In this document: positions 43,796-53,152 of the stretch, in pieces | How positions within the stretch are numbered: position 1 is the stretch's first letter | Layout: the number at the start of each line of letters is the position of its first letter | Assembly: GCF_047237965.1 (NCBI RefSeq) | Contig: NZ_JBDFLX010000003.1 | Coordinates: 62,001-126,000 of the forward strand | DNA from: Noviherbaspirillum_A sp047237965 | GTDB taxonomy: Bacteria; Pseudomonadota; Gammaproteobacteria; Burkholderiales; Burkholderiaceae_D | Length of the DNA stretch: 64,000 nucleotides | Reading direction: 5' to 3' | Program-made: the position numbers and the translations under genes | The notes under the pieces: model-generated | Seen by the model: the letters and a program-made list of their open reading frames with translations, nothing else | What the model was told of the DNA's origin: nothing | The model's database searches: none

Positions 43796-44116
43796 ATGAA
43801 AAAAAATGGTAACCACGGAACTGTTTTCTCAGCGCGTCTCCGACAGGCGCGCCTCTTAGCAGGCTTGACTCAGATCGAGCTTGGTGTGCTTGCTGGAATT
43901 GACGAGTTTTCAGCCAGTGCACGGGTAAATCAATATGAGCGAGGAGTGCACGCTCCCGATCATGGAACCGCCGCGCGACTCGCAGCTGCTTTAAAGGTAC
44001 CGGTCAGCTACCTCTTTGAGCCCAATGACATGCTCGCAAAAGTGATTTTTACAGCTGGAAAACTTGATGAAAATGGGCTTGAAAAAGTTCTCGACTATAT
44101 AAACGGCCTTGCTTAG
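43796..44116 (+). CDS. XRE-family helix-turn-helix transcriptional regulator (106 aa)
   Basis: Residues 11-70 form a classical HTH_3: RLRQARLLAGLTQIELGVLA, then INEYERG-like VNQYERGVHAP, and ALKVPVSYLFEP. The C-terminal 30 residues could be a dimerisation tail. ATG 43796 is preceded by a weak CGGGG site. It may regulate its own promoter and the divergent small gene at 43269. This type is common as a phage or mobile-element repressor. Confidence 0.85.
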   Translation: MKKNGNHGTVFSARLRQARLLAGLTQIELGVLAGIDEFSASARVNQYERGVHAPDHGTAARLAAALKVPVSYLFEPNDMLAKVIFTAGKLDENGLEKVLDYINGLA

Positions 44117-45094
44117 TAACTTGAACAAAATGCATCAATTGTTTGATACTTGTGAGATACAGTTACAAGTGATGCAAGCCGGCCCATATGGGACGCCGCT
44201 GCGCAAATGCGTTTCGGCAGTCGCCATCACCAAGCTCACTTGCGACTGGTCGCAAACCGCATCGGCATTCAATCCTATTCGGAAAGACCAAAACCGGGCC
44301 CCGCTCGGTTGCCGAAGCTGTCTTCAGGTCGTTCCTTGACCGTGACAAGTTCGAAGGCTAGCCGGTCAGCCTGCGCGGGGGGACATGCGATCAACGCTGA
44401 CCGTTCATCGTTCCGATCGCCTGCCGGTGGCGCCAATAACTGCCAGTGGAGGAGAGACGAGAATCCTTGGCCAGAGGGAACCCGTCAGGTCGGGCGCCCG
44501 GCCGGATTGGAAGTTGGCGTGCGAAAGAATATCTATATGGATGCCGCCAGCATTGCCAAGGCACGGAGACTGAGGGAATGGCAACTTCAGTATTGGACCC
44601 AGGATCGGGTTGAATATGATGCCCCAGAAATGCAAGAAGGTGTCTTACTAAGAGCATTACATTGATGCCGCCATTTGCCCAGTAATAAACTTCTGACACA
44701 AGGAGAAAAGAGGTTGCTCGCTTACATCGACCTTCGGATGCAGCTTTAAGCTGCTAGCCTCTATGGTATTGGCTGACAACTTCCACATTTCTAACGCGAG
44801 CTCGAAGCTCATCGCTCTTATTGGGTTTGAGCCGTCTCAGTCTCACCGATCTGCCATCACTTGTTTCTTACTTACGCAACTTATTGACGTGTCTGCTTTG
44901 CTTCTTCGAGCCATGCCGAGTTGTCGAACGCTTACGGTTAGCAACTCTGCACGGGACTTACTGCCGTGAACCAGCATCGCCTAAACAACGCGGGCCGTTT
45001 TGTTGGCTTGGGCTACACAGGCAATGTTCATGTTTCTTCGACCTGCCAGTTGTTGCAGCCAGCAATCCACAGTCCCTGCCTTATGCATAGTGTG
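44117..45094 (+). other. Region without an intact gene
   Basis: About 1 kb of eroded sequence. Short frames occur on both strands, but none has a plausible start signal or product. It precedes a small gene remnant at 45095. Confidence 0.4.
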
Positions 45095-45319
45095 ATGCGG
45101 GTGATCGAGGACTGGCTAGAAGGAAGCACATTCAAACGGCCCGTGCGCTATGCCAGGCTGCTGACCGATGCCCACTCAATCCCGACTGACATCCTCCCGC
45201 CGCTGTTTGAGCCTGTTGTGGTCAAGATGACGGCGAACCAGATGACGCTGCAACGCTACCAGATCGGTACCCGCGACGGCGCAGCGGTGCACTATATGCA
45301 AAGTGGGCCGTCCGCATGA
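45095..45319 (+). pseudogene. Remnant of an unknown gene (74 codons)
   Basis: The segment starting MRVIEDWLEGSTFKRPVRYA and ending GAAVHYMQSGPSA looks like the C-terminal part of a real protein: good codon use and a balanced composition, in contrast to the sequence just upstream. No ribosome-binding site is evident. Probably the surviving tail of a gene cut by rearrangement. Confidence 0.35.
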
Positions 45320-45337
45320 CGGCCCGGGGTGAATGAA

Positions 45338-46417
45338 TCATCCAGCTTTGTCCACCTCTGGCGTCGGCTTCGACTGCTGTGCCGCAAGGGCTGCTTCCCG
45401 CTCCTCGACGGTGGCGCGAAGATAACAGTTATAAACCCACCTGCCGCGGCCGTCGCCATGGCCCAGATCGTTGCTGAGTCTGGACAGTGCTTTCTTTTCA
45501 CTCATTTGCAGCTCGCCTCGGTAATACTGAAACTGTTCCCACGTGAAGCTACGCCGAAGCGAATGCTGTGCATCTTTCCCGGCAATACCGAGTTTCTTCA
45601 TGCGCTTGTGGTTGCATGCCATGGCCGCTTTCAAGCTCACCGAGTCGACCAGGAATTCCTGGTGCTCCAAAACCTTTAGCGCCGCGTCTACAGCCACCAT
45701 CGCCTCTGCCGCCTTTGTGGGGCAAAGAACTACGGATCTGGGACGCCCACCTTTAGGGCCTTTCCTCACGATAATCGGCTGACCGTTTTCGAGCGCTCGC
45801 TTCCATTCCAACAGCGACCCCTCGCTCTGGATGGCCTCTCGTCCTCTGAGGCCGATTGCGTGCTCCAGTAGCAGGATCGCTGCCGTATCTTCCCTCGCCT
45901 TCTCCAGCGCCGTTTCCAGCACATCGACGTGGACTACGGTGCCGGTCCCAATCCGGGATGCGCTAGGCACGCCAAGCAATTTGCTTGAACACGTTACTAC
46001 CGCGAACTCACCACGCCCGACGCACTTCAACGCGCGACGGATATGCGACGCCTCGTTCTGGATCGTCCGGTTAGTCACCTTTCCAATGCGGGACTGGATA
46101 TATGCCCGGAATTGTTTGAAGGTCAAAGTCAATGGATCAACCTTTCCCCAACGCGCTTCCTTCGCAAATGCTTCAAGTGCGATGAAGGTCGTCCGCATTT
46201 TCGGATTCATTGTTGTCGCCGCACGCTTCTGTCCAAGGGCCGATTGCATAAATTTTGCGGTCATTGAATCCGAGTCAGCATAGAGAATCAAAACGCGCGT
46301 GGAGTACAGCGCCCTTGCCTTTTTCTTCAACCGGTCAGCGGCACGTTTTGCGGCACGGTTTGCCTTCGCAGCCTGGCCAGCCGTTGCAGCGCCAGCCACG
46401 TTCACTCGCTTCGCCAT
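45338..46417 (-). CDS. Tyrosine recombinase / integrase-like protein (359 aa)
   Basis: ATG 46417 follows GGAGGTG; the frame continues upstream, but that part looks non-coding. After a Lys/Ala-rich leader comes an N-terminal core-binding domain (about 85-155) and a catalytic domain with the expected landmarks: AIGLRGREAI (first Arg), HSLRRSF (His-x-x-Arg), LGHGDGRGRWVYNCYL (His/Gly and nucleophile Tyr region). This resembles plasmid- or ICE-borne integrase-domain proteins. No attachment site could be identified. It lies 1.6 kb from the parMRC cassette, consistent with a mobile-element origin. Confidence 0.8.
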   Translation of the reverse strand: MAKRVNVAGAATAGQAAKANRAAKRAADRLKKKARALYSTRVLILYADSDSMTAKFMQSALGQKRAATTMNPKMRTTFIALEAFAKEARWGKVDPLTLTFKQFRAYIQSRIGKVTNRTIQNEASHIRRALKCVGRGEFAVVTCSSKLLGVPSASRIGTGTVVHVDVLETALEKAREDTAAILLLEHAIGLRGREAIQSEGSLLEWKRALENGQPIIVRKGPKGGRPRSVVLCPTKAAEAMVAVDAALKVLEHQEFLVDSVSLKAAMACNHKRMKKLGIAGKDAQHSLRRSFTWEQFQYYRGELQMSEKKALSRLSNDLGHGDGRGRWVYNCYLRATVEEREAALAAQQSKPTPEVDKAG

Positions 46418-48007
46418 AAACACCTCCATAGTGGTCACTACAAGTAGGAAAAATCTGTAAAGCCGGGCACAGCAACAGCAAGGTGATACAAGCCAAAACG
46501 GGGAACACCGTTTGGTTACTGCGGAGTTCAGATATCGGTCGGCTACCGCTGTCCGCGGGGGCACTTAGCCTGGGTACTACGCTGAGAGGGCACTACGAGG
46601 GCACAAACGTTCAAACGTCACTTCATACCAACGCTTCAAATCGTGGCCCTGTCCGAGCTGGTTGGAACTCTCCTGACGTCGAGTCACTACCAACCTTCTG
46701 AAGTAAAAAAAACGCAACGAGCAGCAGCGATCTACCCAGCTAGATCGGGCCGGCATGGTGTGCGTCAAAAACCTTTCTTGGGGAGTTTTTGGCAACCGCA
46801 TGGAGCTCGAAATCCGCTTACTCATGGGCTGCAAATTCAGGGCTGGCTCTAACTGCGAAACCTACTTTTCGGATCGCGGAAGCGACCGCTAGAATTGGTT
46901 GGGCGGGGGCTGGCCAGGATCGATGTGCCACAAGTTTTCGGAAGTTTGTTGGAGGGAGCTATTGAGCAGAAATTGGCTTCTTACCGGATTGCAATGACAC
47001 GCTGTTTGCATAATCAAAACAGACTTTTATGAAGGCGAGACATCACCAGGTGGCATGCTGGTGTGAACCAGTGTTCGGAGACTCCGCGGTCCGGGCAAGT
47101 TCCGGAGCTTCGCAGTGTGCGATGCCCAATGGCTGTTGGGTGCTGCGGCAGTACGGCAGGCCGTGGCAGCTCTTGCGGATAGGTTGAAACGGCTTGGGTT
47201 GAGCGCTCCTGCGAGGCCCTATCTGGCTGGATGCTGAGAGATGCTTGCACGTGGCGACCACAGAAGGAAGCCATCGTATTGTGGAACAAAGTTGGAAGGT
47301 CGGCAGAGCCGATAGCTTGCGGGTCAAGCAGGTTATTCGCTTCCGCTGGGCGGATGAGAAACCTAGAGTCTTTGGCAGACTTTTGTCGCAGATGCCGCGA
47401 GAAAAGCCCGTAGTTGAATTTGAAGCTGCCGCTTAGCGACATGGAAGTATGTCATTACAATTGAAGCGTTGCAAGTATTTGGATGGCTTTTTTATGGTAA
47501 GCCGCATTCCATCTGAAGAGACTTATCAGATTTGGTTTCGACTTGTCACTTCGGCGAAAGGACCATGTTCGGCCAAAAGCGAACTGGGATTGGAACGGCC
47601 TGTTGCGGCGGCGATCTGGTAAACAGCACAATCGCCCGTAGAAGTTAGGAAAACGATGCAACTTTTATGAGCACTTCGAGCTGGATCGCCTAGTGCTTTG
47701 ATGGCTGCGGAGTCTTAGCAGAGGTATAAGGGAGCCAAGGGATCGGCTCTAAAGAATCGACCTGCAAGTCAGCTGCGTTCGGCAATCGAGGGATTCTCGT
47801 GCACGGCGAAAATTTGAATTTGGGAATTGTTTTGAAGCTGCCGCTGGGCGGCGTGCGAATATTAGACTATCGAAATTCGATAAGTCAACTGCTATTCGCG
47901 AAGATGCCGTGACCAGGTCAACAAAATGACCATTTGCAAATCGCATGTGAAACACACAAGGATTTGCGCGAGGCGAAGCAATTCGGGGTCTTAGAGTATT
48001 ACTCAAG
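46418..48007. other. Long intergenic region before parC
   Basis: About 1.6 kb without a supported gene. A short sequence, TTTGAAGCTGCCGCT followed by a GCGRC block, occurs twice, near 47421 and 47830. The stretch includes TTCGGCCAAAAGCG-type intergenic debris near 47570. The last part becomes AT-richer and leads into the parC repeats. Confidence 0.4.
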
Positions 48008-48010
48008 GTA

Positions 48011-48114
48011 TGAGTAGTTGCTACTCACACCTGAGTAAGCGCTACTTAGAGTGTGAGTAAACGCTACTCATGCCGTGAATAGTCTCTACTCAGCGCGTGA
48101 GTATTTATTATTCA
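48011..48114. repeat. parC: parC-like centromere: five palindromic repeats with 21-22 bp period
   Basis: Repeats start at 48011, 48032, 48054, 48076 and 48098. Each is an interrupted palindrome TGAGTA-N5-TACTCA with few changes (for example TGAATA or TATTCA); a partial sixth copy precedes at about 47993. The two-turn spacing puts all sites on one face of the helix. The position directly upstream of parM is where type II (ParM) systems carry the ParR-binding centromere and promoter. Confidence 0.8.
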
Positions 48115-48151
48115 TGCAAAAAGATTAACCCTTTCACTTTTCTTGAAACCC

Positions 48152-49219
48152 ATGAACACAATTGCCGAACAAGATCTCTTTCCAGTGTTTGAAAGAACCA
48201 TTATCGCGCTCGACGTTGGGCGCAGCGGTGTCAAAGCTATTGCGCTGTACGACGGCATGAAGATTCCGCTGGTGTACCCGGCGATCGTCGCTCGTGCAGT
48301 CAAGCTCGCAGACGAGGAAACGATGGCGCGCATTGCCCACGAAATCGTAACGGTGGATAACGCTGATTACTTTACCGGTGAAGCAGCCCGTCTATATACC
48401 CAGGCTGAAAATAATGCTGGCTTAACCAATGACTGGACCGACGGCGCCGAATATAAAGCACTTGTGCTGGGCGCAATTTCACGATTTAAGCATATGGGAG
48501 TGAGAGGGTTGAATGACGCGTATGTCGTTGTAGGAACTCCGGCGGATCACTACCTTTCTGGCCGCGCCGCATTAGAAGACAGCACATCATCTGTTCTAAA
48601 GAATGCGCAAGTAAAATCTTTGTCGCAGCCTATCGGCGTATACCTTTCTCATGTTTTGGATCAGAAGGGCAGCGCTATTTTGGATAAGCATCGTGATTCG
48701 TTTGGCCGCCGCACTTCTTGGATTATTATCGAAGTAGGACACTTCGATACCGGCTTCACGTACATAAAGGAAGGGGCGCATCAACAAGACCGGGATGATA
48801 TTGCGGAAGGAATTAGTGCTGCGGCAAAAAATCTAAAGTGCATTCTGCAGGCAAAAAAGATACGGCGCGACATGCTGGAATGCGACGAGGCATTGCGTAT
48901 CGGGAAAATTCTTTTGTTTGGCAAAGAGCAGCCAATTACCGACGAGATAGTTGAAGCTGTTGAACCGGTCGCACGAAAAATTATCGAAAAGGCAGAAATT
49001 CTTTTTGCAAGGGAAGCTTCTAAGGTCAACGGTATTTTGCTGGCGGGTGGTGGCAGTAATGCGATTTTGCATCAGCTAAGAGAGAAATGGTCGAATACGA
49101 TTGCATTGCCAGAGCCGCGAATGTCAGTTGCGGAAGGGTATTTGCGTTATGCAATTAGCGTTATGCAAAAACGTTTGAAAGAACAGAATTTGAACAATGC
49201 GACGGTGGTGAATGGCTAG
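48152..49219 (+). CDS. parM: ParM/StbA-like actin-fold plasmid segregation ATPase (355 aa)
   Basis: ATG 48152 (MNTIAEQDLFP) is preferred over TTG 48143. Actin/Hsp70-fold motifs: phosphate 1 ALDVGRSGVKAIAL, phosphate 2 IIIEVGHFDTGFTYI, and the adenosine motif GILLAGGGSNAI near the C-terminus. The length is typical of ParM. The protein polymerises with ATP and pushes ParR-parC complexes apart during segregation. The parC-type repeats lie just upstream and the parR-like gene overlaps its end by eight bases, giving a complete cassette. Seeing it in a region without a recognised replication gene suggests either that the window is part of a plasmid or that the cassette came from an integrated one. 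Confidence 0.88.
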   Translation: MNTIAEQDLFPVFERTIIALDVGRSGVKAIALYDGMKIPLVYPAIVARAVKLADEETMARIAHEIVTVDNADYFTGEAARLYTQAENNAGLTNDWTDGAEYKALVLGAISRFKHMGVRGLNDAYVVVGTPADHYLSGRAALEDSTSSVLKNAQVKSLSQPIGVYLSHVLDQKGSAILDKHRDSFGRRTSWIIIEVGHFDTGFTYIKEGAHQQDRDDIAEGISAAAKNLKCILQAKKIRRDMLECDEALRIGKILLFGKEQPITDEIVEAVEPVARKIIEKAEILFAREASKVNGILLAGGGSNAILHQLREKWSNTIALPEPRMSVAEGYLRYAISVMQKRLKEQNLNNATVVNG

Positions 49220-49691
49220 CCGGCCGGAACGAGCGAAGCGACGTCTGCAGATTGTCGTAAAGGAGTCTGCTTGTCCTGGACTGATCGCTAACTTGGCTCA
49301 TTTACCAGAAGGATGCGAAAACGTATTTATACGTGCCGTACTTGTGGAATGGTTTACATCTAATAACAATGACACTGAATTGGCTACCCGTCTTGTAGAG
49401 CAATACCGGACTATTGAATTTCGCAACGAGCTTGGAATTAGGACCGGTGAACAAGGCTGTGTTTGCCTGCGAGACCCGACTACGCCATTGCAAGCGGATC
49501 GCGGCGTGGGCCAGACAGTTTCGTTACAGACGACACCATTCTCTAACGAGACTGGAAATCATTTGTCCCCGGTCCGTCTTCCGCCGTCGGAGAGTTCTGC
49601 GCCGACTGCTGCGTCGCTAGTTCGTGGGGAACTGCCTATGGCAGCACCGGCGCCGGCGTTTGATGTCGAATTTGACCCAGACCAGTTCTAA
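49212..49691 (+). CDS. parR: ParR/StbB-like centromere-binding adaptor (159 aa)
   Basis: ATG 49212 overlaps the parM stop (ATGGCTAG). The N-terminal 85 residues contain a basic start (RPERAKRRLQIVV) followed by helices, suiting a ribbon-helix-helix DNA-binding domain. The C-terminal half is disordered and acidic, ending FDVEFDPDQF, the kind of tail by which ParR contacts ParM filaments. Identity rests mainly on position and layout; sequence similarity to known ParR is not obvious by eye. Confidence 0.7.
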   Translation: MASRPERAKRRLQIVVKESACPGLIANLAHLPEGCENVFIRAVLVEWFTSNNNDTELATRLVEQYRTIEFRNELGIRTGEQGCVCLRDPTTPLQADRGVGQTVSLQTTPFSNETGNHLSPVRLPPSESSAPTAASLVRGELPMAAPAPAFDVEFDPDQF

Positions 49692-49886
49692 GCGCAACAG
49701 AGCGAGCTCAATATTGCGAGCGCAAGATGTGGCATTTTTTGAGGTGACCTAACTTTTGTGGACACTCCCGTTTCATAAATTGAGTCAATGGGAGAAAGCA
49801 TGAAGAGAGAGGTGGCCCCGTTCGTTTGGACAGAGACTGGCAAGGCTTAAGTGGAACCTGGCTGATGATGGGTCTTTCCGAGTGGC

Positions 49887-50717
49887 CTACGCTGCCCGTC
49901 GCATTGCAGGGATGTGCTTGAAGTAAAACGCATCTGGCGTCATGCCGTCAAGCGAACTATGAGGCCTGCGGCCGTTGTAGAAGTCGATATACCGTCCAAT
50001 CCCGCTGCGCGCAACACTGACTGTCTCGTAGGCGCGCAAGTAGACCTCTTCATACTTGATCGATTTCCAGAGCCGCTCTACAAATACGTTGTCGCGCCAG
50101 CAGCCCCGGCCATCCATGCTGATGGCAATGCCATTTTCCTTGAGGAGCTGGGTGAATTCTTGACTCGTAAACTGGCTACCCTGGTCGGTGTTGAAGATGT
50201 CCGGCTTGTCGTAGTGGTGGATTGCTTCCTGAACCGCCTCAATGCAGAAGTCAGTGGTCAGTGTGTTCGACAGGCGCCATGCCAGAACGCGGGGGCTGGC
50301 CCAATCCATCACGGCAAACAGATAGACGAAGCCTCGCTTCATTGGGATGTAGGTAATATGCGCGGCAAAGACTTGGTTCGGCAGGCTGAGATCCATCTGG
50401 CGCAGCAGGTACGGATAAACTGCGTGAGCAGGATGGCGCCGGCTGGTGTTGGGCTTCTTGTACACCGCTTCGATGGTCATGTGCTTCATCAGCGTCGTCA
50501 CATGTTTGCGGCCAATCGCATGGCCATCCTGCCGCAGCATGTCCCGTAGCATCCAACTGCCAGCAAACGGGTATTCCAGGTGCAGTTCGTCGATCCTGCG
50601 CATGAGCGCCAGGTCCGTTTCACTGGCCTGCCGAGAACGAGAGTAGGCAGTCGAGCGCGCCAGGGAGAGGTTCTGGCATTGCCGTGTCACCGGCAGAGCA
50701 TGGCTACGGTCGATCAT
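49887..50717 (-). CDS. IS3-family transposase OrfB with first catalytic Asp replaced by His (276 aa)
   Basis: The rve/DDE integrase core is clear: NTDQGSQFTS supplies the second Asp, and the last Glu lies in VFVERLWKSIKYEEVY. The first catalytic block, normally (A/T)DITYIP, reads AAHITYIPMKRGFVYL; the codon is CAT instead of GAT (about 50361-50363), a single-base change. The N-terminal HTH_21-like domain is complete. OrfB overlaps orfA by four bases, as expected for programmed -1 frameshifting in this family. The missing Asp predicts a catalytically dead transposase. Confidence 0.9.
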   Translation of the reverse strand: MIDRSHALPVTRQCQNLSLARSTAYSRSRQASETDLALMRRIDELHLEYPFAGSWMLRDMLRQDGHAIGRKHVTTLMKHMTIEAVYKKPNTSRRHPAHAVYPYLLRQMDLSLPNQVFAAHITYIPMKRGFVYLFAVMDWASPRVLAWRLSNTLTTDFCIEAVQEAIHHYDKPDIFNTDQGSQFTSQEFTQLLKENGIAISMDGRGCWRDNVFVERLWKSIKYEEVYLRAYETVSVARSGIGRYIDFYNGRRPHSSLDGMTPDAFYFKHIPAMRRAA

Positions 50718-51019
50718 TTCTTTGCGCTTAGCAATCCCGCTTTGGTGAGCGCGCTTCCTAAAAAATCGATTTCCAGTGCCTGCTGCCCAATCTTTGCGTG
50801 CAACACTTTCAGGTCCGGCTCGTTCTCCTTCTTGCTGGCAGTACCGTCGAATACGTCAGCAGCCCGCTCCAGCAGCTGCCGCTTCCATTCGGTCACCTGG
50901 GTCGGATGGACTTGGGACTGCTCAGCGATTTTGGTGAGCGTCTTATCGCCACGTAATCCCGCTACGGCCACCTTGGCCTTAAAGCTGCCTGAGTGGTTCC
51001 GTCTGCTTCTATTTGTCAT
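50714..51019 (-). CDS. IS3-family transposase OrfA (101 aa)
   Basis: The open frame extends to 51073, but ATG 51019 has AGGAGC at seven bases and yields the canonical start MTNRSRRNHSGSFKAKVAVA. It has the helix-turn-helix (KTLTKIAEQSQVHPTQVTEW) and a short leucine-zipper tail. It binds the IS ends and makes the OrfAB fusion by frameshifting. Confidence 0.9.
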   Translation of the reverse strand: MTNRSRRNHSGSFKAKVAVAGLRGDKTLTKIAEQSQVHPTQVTEWKRQLLERAADVFDGTASKKENEPDLKVLHAKIGQQALEIDFLGSALTKAGLLSAKK

Positions 51020-51120
51020 ACGCTTGCTCCTGTATTCGGCCTTGCGACCGAGATTTTGAAGCAAGGTTTCCACTTATCCATCTGCCCGAATTCCCGGGAC
51101 CACTTCTAAGAACAGATTTG

Positions 51121-51402
51121 ATGACCTATACGCCCGAGTTTCGTGCGGAAGCGGTCAAGCTGGCATTGGAACAAGGACTTTCGCTGGAAGTGGCGGCGCA
51201 GCGGCTGTGGGTGCCGAAAGGGACGTTGTCAAACTGGGTCAGGGCTACCAAGCGGGGGTCAACAGCATCAGCCTCAGCCCCCGGCAGTCGTGGTGCCGCT
51301 GACTTGGAAGCGGAGAACGCCAGGTTGCGCCGTGAGCTCGCGGTGGAGCGCATGGAGAAGGAAGTCTTAAAAAATGCCCCGCGAGCCTCGCCGCCGTCCT
51401 GA
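51121..51402 (+). pseudogene. OrfA remnant of another IS3-family element (93 codons)
   Basis: MTYTPEFRAEAVKLALEQGL is an OrfA HTH_Tnp_1 start; the protein ends with a coiled coil (ARLRRELAVERMEKEVLKNA) and then goes out of frame (PRASPPS) where family members read KKAAAYFA. No orfB follows. It is oriented opposite to the IS3 copy beside it. Confidence 0.8.
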
Positions 51403-52447
51403 TAAGTAGGAACATCATTGGCAGAAAGACATGGAATGGTGCTCTTGAAAGCCCATGTCGACGACACACGTTACGCGGACCACTCTCGTAAGTAATTGAT
51501 TTTTAAATCGGAAAAGCAGACTGCCGATAATTTTAGGTGCCAATTTTATGGGCGGTCTGCAATTTGGCGCCGTCACACGCGACGATCATAACAACCTCGA
51601 AAAATATCGTGTACCTATTGATGGCCGAGTTTTCCTGCCTGCTGCAGAATCCGAGTCGAACTAAGCCTGGGGGCCTTGCTATAGCCGGAAGAGTTCAACC
51701 AAGCCGATGACGACGTTATCGAGCGGGATGCCCAGGCAGCATGCCGAGCCACCGGTATTGCCTTGCGCCATGCCGCTAGATCATACGGCGCACCGGGGCG
51801 ATGTCATAGAACGGATCACTGCCAGCGCGCGTCCGGTATTCCGGGTGGGCGCGCCTGAAAAAGAGAGCAGCAGCGTCGCCCGAGACAACCGACCCCAGGA
51901 CTAGTCGTTGGGTTTTGAGGTTGTAAATCAAGGCGAATTGCACGGCGCAGGGAAAAGAAGAAGAACAAGAACAGAATGAATTTTAGTAGAGGCGTCTCCG
52001 GCGCCAGCGTAGAAACGGCCCACCAGAACAGCAGCATTTGGACCTAGCCAACCATGCCCGAACCCTATACTGAAACCGGATCGAATGCTCATGGATATGA
52101 TGCGAGATTTCAGAATTAACGCCAATCACGCCGTTAGAAACCTCCCGTGGTGGCTTTTCTGCCTGTTGTCTTTTGTTGTTCTTTTTATCGCCACAGATTG
52201 TTGCATCGAAAGTGGCGTTCATCAAAGGGAGCAGCGCGAGACTGAAACGGCGTATGCCGTTAGTTCGATTTTCGAATCAGCGGCACGGCGTGCCTTTACC
52301 AGGTCGCACGTTATACCGCTAACAGTGAACCAATGGATAGCTTGAAGGCATCCTCAGCAACGTTGAACTGCCCATCGCTCACATTCTCAAATGGAGAAGG
52401 TTCAGCCAAGCTCTGACATCAGCCCTCCCTGTTTGAACGTTATGGGG
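51403..52447. other. Intergenic region with gene debris
   Basis: Near 51545-51664 the + strand encodes a protein-like tail, MGGLQFGAVTRDDHNNLEKY to FLPAAESESN and a stop, without a body. At 52100-52345 a frame with one membrane-type segment (WWLFCLLSFVVLFIATD) exists but lacks a good start. Nothing else is supported. Confidence 0.35.
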
Positions 52448-53152
52448 TCATTTCCGCCCCGGCCCCAGAATTGCCTCGCGTGCAAATCCGATCGCGATCC
52501 CGGGCAAAGATGAATCGCCGCGCTGGACTCGCTGCAAGACTCTGCGAATCCATGCCCTAGGGTCCTGCTTTTCTTGAAAAGTCCGAGCTGCTCGGATTTT
52601 TTTCAACACCCTTGCCAGCTCTTCCTGTGAAGACTTCGTATTTCCCGTAGTGGGGGAGTAGGCAAGCGTTGGCTTCAGGATGTTCGACCATTTCCCCTTG
52701 TGCACCTCCTTCTCCAGCGCGGCCTCCCATCGCGGCTTGATTGCCGCATAGCCTTCCTGCTTCAACTCAAAAAACATGCCGGCTGCCGCGAAGTAGATCG
52801 CGGGGTGCGACCATATGCCCGTCTCGCCGCGCTCGCGCGCATTCATACCCGCGATGGCCTCCATATACGCCGCGGCAGGGTTAAGGATTGGCTTGCAAAG
52901 AGCAATGTACTCCGGCAAGGTCGGCGGCCATTTGCACGTCACCAAAGCTACAAGGCCGCGATTTAGTTCTTCCGGGGTAAGCTTCCCCAACTCCATGGCC
53001 CATACCGCCTTCACTGTCGCATTGTCGGTTCCCTGCCATTGCTGCGCGAATTTTGCGCCGTAGTAGCCGTGCATGCGTTCAAAAAGGCTTTCAACCCAAT
53101 GCAATGGGACGGGCTGCGGATGTGATGTAGATGAATTCGGAACGTTGCTCAT
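52448..53152 (-). CDS. Phage replication protein P-like (234 aa)
   Basis: ATG 53152 follows AGGAGG and overlaps the upstream gene by 62 bases. The product opens with a helical domain (VESLFERMHGYYGAKFAQQW), followed by WAMELGKLTPEELNRGLVAL and WPPTLPEYIALCKP, the pattern of lambda P-type helicase-loader/replication proteins of prophages. The C-terminal half is basic and less conserved. Paired with the O-like gene just upstream it forms a phage-type replication module; no other prophage genes remain nearby. Confidence 0.65.
   Translation of the reverse strand: MSNVPNSSTSHPQPVPLHWVESLFERMHGYYGAKFAQQWQGTDNATVKAVWAMELGKLTPEELNRGLVALVTCKWPPTLPEYIALCKPILNPAAAYMEAIAGMNARERGETGIWSHPAIYFAAAGMFFELKQEGYAAIKPRWEAALEKEVHKGKWSNILKPTLAYSPTTGNTKSSQEELARVLKKIRAARTFQEKQDPRAWIRRVLQRVQRGDSSLPGIAIGFAREAILGPGRK

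Larger units (their letters stand above)
49848..51076 (-). mobile_element. IS3-family insertion sequence (about 1.23 kb)
   Basis: Terminal repeats: left TAAGTGGAACCTGGCT (from 49848); the right end read inwards is TAAGTGGAAACCTTGCT (ending 51076). They enclose overlapping orfA and orfB on the minus strand. Size and gene arrangement are typical of the IS3 family; no target duplication is apparent. Confidence 0.75.
49746..51402 (+). mobile_element. Older IS3-family element, interrupted by a second IS3 element
   Basis: TGACCTAACTTTTGTGGACA at 49746 looks like a left end of an IS3-type element. Its orfA remnant resumes at 51121 in the + direction beyond the inserted IS at 49848-51076. Most of the element to the right (orfB) is missing. 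The nesting is inferred from layout only. Confidence 0.4.

Noticed and set aside
44117..45094. Several 60-150 codon frames on both strands
   Set aside because: No ribosome-binding site, no recognisable motif, overlapping each other in all frames. Treated as eroded DNA.
48011..48114. Repeats considered as replication iterons or a CRISPR array
   Set aside because: No rep gene is adjacent, and the repeats are short palindromes in close succession without spacers of CRISPR size. Position upstream of parM fits parC better.
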